From contig NZ_JAERQN010000001.1 of the NCBI RefSeq assembly GCF_016805305.1, positions 248,001 through 312,000 of the forward strand: DNA of 64,000 bases. The letters run 5' to 3'. The notes beneath the pieces are model-generated. The model saw nothing but the letters and a program-made list of their open reading frames with translations. It had not been told where the DNA came from and searched no databases. Below, piece after piece: positions 58,491 to 64,000 of this stretch. Position 1 is the first letter of the stretch; every line of letters starts with the position of its first letter. The stretch comes from Falsiroseomonas ponticola. GTDB lineage: Bacteria; Pseudomonadota; Alphaproteobacteria; Acetobacterales; Acetobacteraceae. A program made the position numbers and the translations under genes.

Positions 58491-59717
58491 ATGACCAGTG
58501 ACGCCATCCTTGCCGATCTCAGCGTGGTGGAGGTCTCGGCCTTCGTCGCGGCACCGATGGGCGGCATGACGCTGGCGCAGATGGGGGCGGAGGTGATCCG
58601 CATCGACCCGATCGGCGGCAACATCGACCATGGCCGCTGGCCCTTGGCGCCCAACGGCAACAGCCTCTACTGGGCCAGCCTCAACAAGGGCAAGCGATCC
58701 GTCTGCCTGGCGCTGAACACGCCGGAGGGGCGGGAGATCGCGACCGCGCTGATCACGCAGCCCGGCGAGGGCCGAGGCATCCTGCTGACCAATTTGCCCG
58801 CCAGCGGCTGGATGAGCCATGCCGCGCTGTCGGCGAAGCGCGCCGACCTCATCATGCTGAAGCTGACCGGCAACCATGATGGGTCGGGCGCGGTGGACTA
58901 CACCGTGAATTGCGCCAGCGGCTTCCCCATGGCGACCGGGGAGGGCGCCAATCCCGTCAACCATGTGCTGCCGGCCTGGGATGTCGCGGCGGGCCTCTAC
59001 CTCTCGACCGGCCTGCTGGCGGCGGAGCGCGCGCGGAAGAAGGACGGCCAGGGGCGGGAGGTGACGCTGGCGCTCTCCGACGTGATGCTCGCGACCGTCG
59101 CCAATCTCGGCTATGTCGCCGATGTGCAGGTGAATGGCGCGGTGCGGCCCGCCATGGGCAACGATCTCTACGGCGCCTATGGCAAGGATTTCCCGACCAG
59201 CGACGGGCGCCGCATCATGATCGCCGCCATCTCCAACCGGCAATGGAAGGCGATCGGCAAGGCGACGGGCCTTAGCGACAAGATCGCGATGATCGGCCCC
59301 ATGCTCGACGTGGACCTCGACGATGAGGGCGGGCGGTTCGAGGCGCGGCACGCCATCTCCGCCGTGCTGGCGCCCTGGTTCGCGAAGCGCACGCTGGCCG
59401 AGATCACCACGGCCTTCGAGGGCAGCGGCATCCTCTGGGGCCCCTACCAGGATTTCGGGCAGCTGGTGCGGGAGGATGCGCGATGCTCCACCGCAAACCC
59501 CCTCTTCGCGGAGATCGAGCAGCCCGGCATCGGCCGCCTGCTGGCGCCCGCCATCCCGCTGAGCTTCGGCGGCCCCGCGGTGCGCCTGCCGCCGGTGCCG
59601 GCGCCGCGGCTGGGCGAGCATACCGACATGGTGCTGGCGGAACGCCTCGGCCTCACCATGTCCGCGATCGGAAAACTGCATGATGCCGGCATCGTCGCCG
59701 GCGCCAAGGATCACTGA
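58491..59717 (+). CDS. mct: Mesaconyl-CoA C1-C4 CoA transferase-like (2-methylfumaryl-CoA isomerase), CaiB/BaiF family
   Basis: This 408-residue class III CoA transferase has the same length as Chloroflexus Mct. It matches my recollection of that protein along its whole length: SAFVAAPMGGMTLAQMGAEV, RIDPIGGNIDHGRWP, NKGKRS, NHVLPAWD (Asp about 164, the covalent residue), GNDLYGAYGKDF and the end PRLGEHTDMVL...LHDAGIVAG. Mct moves CoA within mesaconyl-CoA from C1 to C4. The adjacent downstream gene, Mcd, makes mesaconyl-C1-CoA, so the context supports it. A generic CaiB-type transferase is the alternative. Confidence 0.78.
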   Translation: MTSDAILADLSVVEVSAFVAAPMGGMTLAQMGAEVIRIDPIGGNIDHGRWPLAPNGNSLYWASLNKGKRSVCLALNTPEGREIATALITQPGEGRGILLTNLPASGWMSHAALSAKRADLIMLKLTGNHDGSGAVDYTVNCASGFPMATGEGANPVNHVLPAWDVAAGLYLSTGLLAAERARKKDGQGREVTLALSDVMLATVANLGYVADVQVNGAVRPAMGNDLYGAYGKDFPTSDGRRIMIAAISNRQWKAIGKATGLSDKIAMIGPMLDVDLDDEGGRFEARHAISAVLAPWFAKRTLAEITTAFEGSGILWGPYQDFGQLVREDARCSTANPLFAEIEQPGIGRLLAPAIPLSFGGPAVRLPPVPAPRLGEHTDMVLAERLGLTMSAIGKLHDAGIVAGAKDH

Positions 59718-59718
59718 C

Positions 59719-61386
59719 ATGGACGCGACGGTACGGATCGAGACCCGGGACCTTCTGGCGCAATGCGCGGCGGGCCTCGTGGCGGCGGAACGGCTGGCCG
59801 ATGTGGCGCGGCGCCAGGTGGCCGCGCTGGTCGCACCCGGCGGGAAGGTCGATGCGGCGGCGTTGGAGCGGCACCAGTTCGCCGCCCATGGCCTGGCCTG
59901 GTATGCGACCTATGTCGAGGCGCTGCGGGAGACGCTGCGCTGGGCGGAACGGCTGCAGGAAGCAGGCCGATTCACGCCGGTGGAGCAGGGCATCCTGCAT
60001 CTCGGCTTCGCGGAGTACCTCGCGCAGCTCGCCGGCGGCATCCCGATGAGCCAGGTGGAGGTGGTGCGCCCGCGCGACCTTGGCGTGCCGGCCGAGGATG
60101 TGGCGCGCTTCCTGGCGGAACCCGCGCTGGCCGCGCTCTCCGATCCCCGCGCGCTGGAAGCGGTGCGGCATGATCTGGCGCTGTCGGCCGCCGAGGGCCT
60201 GTATGGCGCGCCGCATCTGCAGGACGAGCTGCTGGAAGCCACCTGGGACCAGTTCGTGAAGTTCGCGGCCGCCGAGGTCACGCCCTTCGCCCAGGGCTGG
60301 CACCAGCGAAACGAACTGATCCCGCTGGACCTCATCGCCAAGCTCTCGGAGATGGGCGTCTTCGGCCTGACGGTGCCGGAGGAATTCGGCGGCCTCGGCC
60401 TCGGCAAGGTCGCGATGTGCCTGGTCTCGGAGGCGCTGAGCGCGGGCTATATCGGCGTCGGCTCGCTCGGCACGCGCTCCGAGATCGCGGCGGAGCTGAT
60501 CCGCCTGGCCGGCACGCCGGAGCAGCAGCAGAAGTTCCTGCCGGGGATCGCATCGGGCGAGATTCTGCCGACGGCGGTGTTCACGGAGCCCGACACGGGA
60601 TCGGACCTCGGCAGCCTGCGCACCCGCGCGGTGCGGGATGGCGACCTCTATCGTGTGTATGGCGCCAAGACCTGGATCACGCATGGCTCGCGGTCGGATG
60701 TGATGACGCTGCTGGTGCGCACCGATCCGTCCTCCACGGGCTACCAGGGCCTGTCGATGTTCCTGGCCGAGAAGCCGCGTGGATCAGAGGAAAATCTGTT
60801 CCCCGCGAAGGGGATGGCGGGGACGGAGATCCATGTCCTCGGCTATCGCGGCATGCGCGAATACGAGATCACCTTCGACGGCTTCGAGGTTCCCGCCTCC
60901 GCCCTGCTCGGCGGCGTCGAGGGCCGCGGCTTCAAGCAGCTGATGGAAACCTTCGAGAGTGCCCGCATCCAGACCGCCGCGCGCGCCCTCGGCGTCGGGC
61001 AGAATGCGCTGGAACTCGCGGTGTCCTACGCGAAGGACCGTAGGCAGTTCGGCAAGGCCACGCTCCATTTCCCCCGCGTCCACGGCAAGATCGCCTGGAT
61101 GATGGCGGAGACGATGATGGCGCGGCAGCTCACCTACTTCTCCGGCCGACAGAAGGATGCCGGCCGCCGCTGCGACATCGAGGCCGGCATGGCCAAGCTG
61201 CTCGCCGCCCGCGTCGCCTGGTCCAACGCCGACAACGCGCTGCAGGTGCATGGCGGCAATGGCTACGCCATCGAATACCCGATCAGCCGCGTGCTCTGCG
61301 ACAGCCGCATCCTGAACATCTTCGAAGGCGCCGCCGAGATCCAGGCGCAGGTCATCGTCCGCGGCCTGCTCGGCCGCATCAATTGA
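59719..61386 (+). CDS. mcd: (2S)-Methylsuccinyl-CoA dehydrogenase (acyl-CoA dehydrogenase family)
   Basis: The 555-residue FAD enzyme has a ~170-residue N-terminal extension with HGLAWYATYVEALRETLRW and GFAEYLAQLAGGIPMSQVEV, diagnostic of Mcd of the ethylmalonyl-CoA pathway (Rhodobacter enzyme about 554 residues). The acyl-CoA dehydrogenase core has FTEPDTGSDLGSL, TWITHGSRSD, the RRQFGKATLHFPRVHGK block and the catalytic Glu in IFEGAAEIQAQ. It oxidises (2S)-methylsuccinyl-CoA to mesaconyl-C1-CoA, passing electrons to ETF. ATG 59719 overlaps no coding; it starts one base after the mct stop. Confidence 0.85.
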   Translation: MDATVRIETRDLLAQCAAGLVAAERLADVARRQVAALVAPGGKVDAAALERHQFAAHGLAWYATYVEALRETLRWAERLQEAGRFTPVEQGILHLGFAEYLAQLAGGIPMSQVEVVRPRDLGVPAEDVARFLAEPALAALSDPRALEAVRHDLALSAAEGLYGAPHLQDELLEATWDQFVKFAAAEVTPFAQGWHQRNELIPLDLIAKLSEMGVFGLTVPEEFGGLGLGKVAMCLVSEALSAGYIGVGSLGTRSEIAAELIRLAGTPEQQQKFLPGIASGEILPTAVFTEPDTGSDLGSLRTRAVRDGDLYRVYGAKTWITHGSRSDVMTLLVRTDPSSTGYQGLSMFLAEKPRGSEENLFPAKGMAGTEIHVLGYRGMREYEITFDGFEVPASALLGGVEGRGFKQLMETFESARIQTAARALGVGQNALELAVSYAKDRRQFGKATLHFPRVHGKIAWMMAETMMARQLTYFSGRQKDAGRRCDIEAGMAKLLAARVAWSNADNALQVHGGNGYAIEYPISRVLCDSRILNIFEGAAEIQAQVIVRGLLGRIN

Positions 61387-61396
61387 GGGGATGGGC

Positions 61397-62347
61397 ATGG
61401 AACGCGTGACGCTGGGCGGAACGGGCCTCTCCATCGCGCCGCTGATGTTCGGCGGCAACGTCTTCGGCTGGACGGCCGACGAGGCGATGTCCTTCCGCCT
61501 GCTCGACGCCTTCGTCGATGCCGGCTTCAACGCCATCGACACGGCCGATGTCTATTCCCGCTGGGTGCCCGGCCATGTCGGCGGGGAATCGGAGACGATC
61601 ATCGGCGCCTGGATGAAGGCGCGCGGTGCCCGCAACCGCGTCGTCATCGCGACCAAGGTCGGCATGGAGCTCGGCCCGGACCGCACCGGCCTCTCGCCCC
61701 GCTGGATCGCGCAGTCGGTCGAGGATTCGCTGAAGCGCCTCGGCACCGACCACATCGACCTCTACCAGGCGCATCGCCCCGATCCATCGGTGCCCATCGC
61801 GGAAACGCTCGGCGCCTTCCAGCGCCTGATCGAACAGGGGAAGGTCCGCGCCATCGGCGCCTCCAACTACGATGCCACGCAGCTGGCGGAAGCGCTGGAC
61901 GTGGCGGAGGCGCAGGGCCTGCCGCGCTACGCCACCTTGCAGCCCAAGTACAACCTCATGGACCGCGCGGAGTTCGAGGCCGCGCTGCAACCCCTCTGCG
62001 TCGCGCGCAACGTCGCCGTCATCCCCTTCTACGGCGTCGCCGCGGGGTTCCTGACGGGCAAGTATCGCAGCGCCGCGGATATCGAGGGCCGCCCGCGCGC
62101 CAAGGCGCTGGCGGCCTATGCGAATGATCGCGGCTGGCGCGTGATCGCGGCGCTGGACGCGGTGGCGGCGCGCCTGCACGCCGCGCCGGTGGAGGTCGCC
62201 ATCGCCTGGCTGCGCACGCGCCCGGCGCTGGCCGCGCCCATCGCCTCCGCGACCTCGCCGGAGCAGCTCGCGGCGCTGCTGCGCGGCGCGACGCTGGCGC
62301 TGGATGCGGAGGCGCTGGCCACGCTGGAGGCCGCCAGCGCCGAATGA
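61397..62347 (+). CDS. Aldo/keto reductase
   Basis: The 316-residue TIM-barrel oxidoreductase has GLSIAPLMFGGNVFGW at the N-terminus. The catalytic tetrad is Asp/Tyr in AIDTADVYSRW, Lys in IATKVGMELG and His in DLYQAHRPDPS. RAIGASNYDATQLAE follows. ATG 61397 is chosen, since GAGGGG lies seven bases upstream and the ATG at 61391 abuts it. It follows mcd by 10 bp in the same operon and overlaps the next hydrolase (ATGA). Its substrate is unknown. Confidence 0.86.
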   Translation: MERVTLGGTGLSIAPLMFGGNVFGWTADEAMSFRLLDAFVDAGFNAIDTADVYSRWVPGHVGGESETIIGAWMKARGARNRVVIATKVGMELGPDRTGLSPRWIAQSVEDSLKRLGTDHIDLYQAHRPDPSVPIAETLGAFQRLIEQGKVRAIGASNYDATQLAEALDVAEAQGLPRYATLQPKYNLMDRAEFEAALQPLCVARNVAVIPFYGVAAGFLTGKYRSAADIEGRPRAKALAAYANDRGWRVIAALDAVAARLHAAPVEVAIAWLRTRPALAAPIASATSPEQLAALLRGATLALDAEALATLEAASAE

Positions 62348-63255
62348 CCGCCGCCGCGATCATCGCGCTGCTGGTCCTGCTGCTCGGCGGCGGCTGGCTC
62401 TACACGCCCGACAAGCCGCGCGCGGAGCTGGAAGCGCAATATGCGCGGCCCGGCGACTTCCAGCCCGTGGCGGGGCTGCGCCTGCATGTGCGGGACAGCG
62501 GCCCGCGCACGGCGCCACCCGTCATCTTCCTGCACGGCTTCGCCTCCAGCCTCCATACCTGGGAGGATTGGGCGCGGTCCCTGGAAGGCGAATTCCGTGT
62601 CATCCGCTTCGACCTGCCAGGCTTCGGCCTGACCGGTCCCGACCCCAGCGGCGACTACACCGATGCGCGCAGCATGGCGGTGATCCTCTCGCTCATGGAC
62701 CGCCTGGAACTGCCGCGCGCGAGCCTGGTCGGCAGTTCCATGGGCGGGCGCATCGCCTGGACCTTCGCGGCGACGCATCCCGCGCGCGTCGATCGCCTGG
62801 TGCTGATGGCGCCCGATGGCTTCGCGAGCCCGGGCCGCAGCTACGGCACCACGCCCTCCGTGCCCCTGCTCGCGCGCGTGCTGCCCTACACGCTGCCGGA
62901 CAGCCTGCTGCGATCCAGCCTCGCCCCCGCCTATGCCAACCCCGCGGTGCTGACGGAGGCGACGCTCGCGCGCTACCGCGACATGCTGCTGGTGCCCGGC
63001 AACCGCCAGGCGATCCTGGACCGCATGGCGCAGGGCGCGCTGGTCGATCCCGTGCCGCTGCTCCGCCGCATCGAGGCACCGACCCTGCTGCTGTGGGGCC
63101 AGGCGGATGCGATGGTGCCCGTCGCCAACGCCGCCGACTACACCGCGGCCTTGCGCGACAGCCGCGTCGTGACACTCCCCGGCATCGGCCATGTGCCGAT
63201 GGAGGAAGCGCCGGCGGAGACCGTCATCCCGTTGCGGGATTTCCTGCGCCGCTGA
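62344..63255 (+). CDS. Membrane-anchored alpha/beta hydrolase
   Basis: The 303-residue protein has an N-terminal hydrophobic segment (residues 3-19, AAAIIALLVLLLGGGWL), which is probably a signal anchor. The hydrolase domain has VIFLHGFASSLHTWEDW, nucleophile VGSSMGGRIAW, acid WGQADAMVPVANA and histidine GIGHVPMEEAP. Such exported lipase/esterase-like proteins act at the periplasmic face. ATGA overlap joins it to the aldo/keto reductase gene. Confidence 0.82.
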   Translation: MTAAAIIALLVLLLGGGWLYTPDKPRAELEAQYARPGDFQPVAGLRLHVRDSGPRTAPPVIFLHGFASSLHTWEDWARSLEGEFRVIRFDLPGFGLTGPDPSGDYTDARSMAVILSLMDRLELPRASLVGSSMGGRIAWTFAATHPARVDRLVLMAPDGFASPGRSYGTTPSVPLLARVLPYTLPDSLLRSSLAPAYANPAVLTEATLARYRDMLLVPGNRQAILDRMAQGALVDPVPLLRRIEAPTLLLWGQADAMVPVANAADYTAALRDSRVVTLPGIGHVPMEEAPAETVIPLRDFLRR

Positions 63256-63286
63256 TACGCTCCCGCACCCCCAGCCGGAGCCGCGC

Positions 63287-64000
63287 ATGACCGAGACGCT
63301 GATCATCGAGCCGCGCTGGATCTGGGACGCCGCGGGCGGGCTGCGCGGGGACCATTACGTCGTCGTCCAGGGCAACCGCATCGCCGACGTCACGCGCGAA
63401 CGCCCGACGATGGAGGCGCGGCGCCTCACGCTGCCGGACGGGCTGCTGATCCCGGGCTTCGTCAACCTGCACAACCACGCCTTCTCCGCGCCGCTCTTCC
63501 GCGGCCTGGCCGACGACATCGCCGATGGCGACCTGCCCGGCGACATCGTCTATTCCTTGCTCATGCCGATGGGCGACATCGCGGCGGAAACGCTCTCCCC
63601 TGACGAGATCGGCGACGTCGCGGAGATGGCGCTGCTGGAGACGCTGAAGGGCGGCTCCACCACGATCATGGATGTGTGGCGGCTGCAGCAGGCACCCTTC
63701 ATCGAGCGGGGCCGCCGGCTGGGGCTGCGCACCTATTCCTGCCCCTACCTCTTCTCCACGCCGAAGATGGACATGACGCCGGATGGCAAGCCCATCACGG
63801 CCCCGCCCGCCGCCGATACCGGCTTCGACACCGTGCTGTCCCTGTTCCGCCAATACGACGAAGGCCCCATGGGCCGCACGCGCGTGGGCTATGGCCCGCA
63901 TGGCCTCGATACCTGCACGCCCGAACTCCTGACGCAGATCGGTCGCACCGCCGAGGAGATCGGCTGCCCGCTGACGATCCACGCCGCGCAGAGCCAGGTG
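63287..64000 (+). CDS. Amidohydrolase-family (chlorohydrolase/TrzN-AtzA type) protein, N-terminal part
   Basis: The gene runs off the right edge; 238 codons are visible without a stop. The start ETLIIEPRWIWDAAG is the family's N-terminal beta domain. The metal site H-x-H lies in FVNLHNHAFSAPL (about residues 66-78). The later strands GSTTIMDVW, VGYGPHGLDTCTPELL and LTIHAAQS (third His) follow subtype III amidohydrolases such as cytosine/guanine deaminases and triazine hydrolases. GGAG lies near the ATG 63287. The substrate cannot be told from this half. It follows the hydrolase gene by 31 bp. Confidence 0.8.
   Translation, partial: MTETLIIEPRWIWDAAGGLRGDHYVVVQGNRIADVTRERPTMEARRLTLPDGLLIPGFVNLHNHAFSAPLFRGLADDIADGDLPGDIVYSLLMPMGDIAAETLSPDEIGDVAEMALLETLKGGSTTIMDVWRLQQAPFIERGRRLGLRTYSCPYLFSTPKMDMTPDGKPITAPPAADTGFDTVLSLFRQYDEGPMGRTRVGYGPHGLDTCTPELLTQIGRTAEEIGCPLTIHAAQSQV

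Noticed and set aside
59719..61386. Generic medium-chain acyl-CoA dehydrogenase
   Set aside because: The ~170-residue N-terminal extension with its specific motifs points to methylsuccinyl-CoA dehydrogenase.

Overview
The window is about 70% GC with dense, mostly non-overlapping gene packing. It contains many Bug-type (TctC) periplasmic solute receptors and LivFGMH-type ABC transporters. Together with the FtsK, RF3 and BdcA/BdcR types, this points to an alphaproteobacterium of the Acetobacteraceae, Roseomonas-like. That placement is inferred from gene content and composition, not from a marker alignment. There are no rRNA or tRNA genes, no CRISPR array and no transposase. No gene-free stretch reaches 300 bases; the longest are 287 bp (34884-35170, a hairpin repeat array) and 242 bp (12851-13092).

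Layout. 1-3224: end of a LivH-LivM-LivG-LivF branched-chain-type importer plus a glycolipid-binding-domain protein. 3303-7663 (minus): release factor 3, then a sulfotransferase coupled to an enolase-superfamily enzyme. 7761-13503: an orphan Bug receptor, the divergent bdcA/bdcR pair, an RTX/Ig/vanadium-haloperoxidase protein and ArfB. 13564-19253: a phosphotriesterase-family hydrolase, a PHB-depolymerase-like esterase with its ribbon-helix-helix regulator, and MarR-mdlC-Bug. 19320-26561: a MetE-like protein and a complete second Liv operon with its GntR regulator and a divergent hydrolase. 26565-34460: TauE/Hsp70, a secreted lectin-like protein, and GntR divergent from an aromatic-ring operon (VOC dioxygenase, flavin hydroxylase, FAH hydrolase, Bug). 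34557-41658: a small helical protein, hairpin repeats, ftsK, a histidine phosphatase, a very unusual Ala/Gly-rich protein with a double-glycine leader, and a DUF4412 tandem pair. 41867-53891: three divergent catabolic units around an IclR regulator. 53981-64000: Bug/CoxL-like oxidase, an isopropylmalate-dehydrogenase relative, then a mesaconyl-CoA transferase (Mct-like) next to methylsuccinyl-CoA dehydrogenase (Mcd), an aldo/keto reductase, a hydrolase and a truncated amidohydrolase.

How it works together. The recurring theme is small scavenging modules: a one-component regulator, a divergent operon of two to five catabolic enzymes, and one Bug receptor with no TctA/TctB membrane partner. Seven such receptors lie in 47 kb. 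The most interesting items are the mct-mcd pair (a possible hybrid of the ethylmalonyl-CoA and 3-hydroxypropionate routes), the double-glycine-leader protein, the covarying multi-hairpin repeats, the twin-hairpin terminators, and a shared motif in three divergent promoters around the IclR gene.
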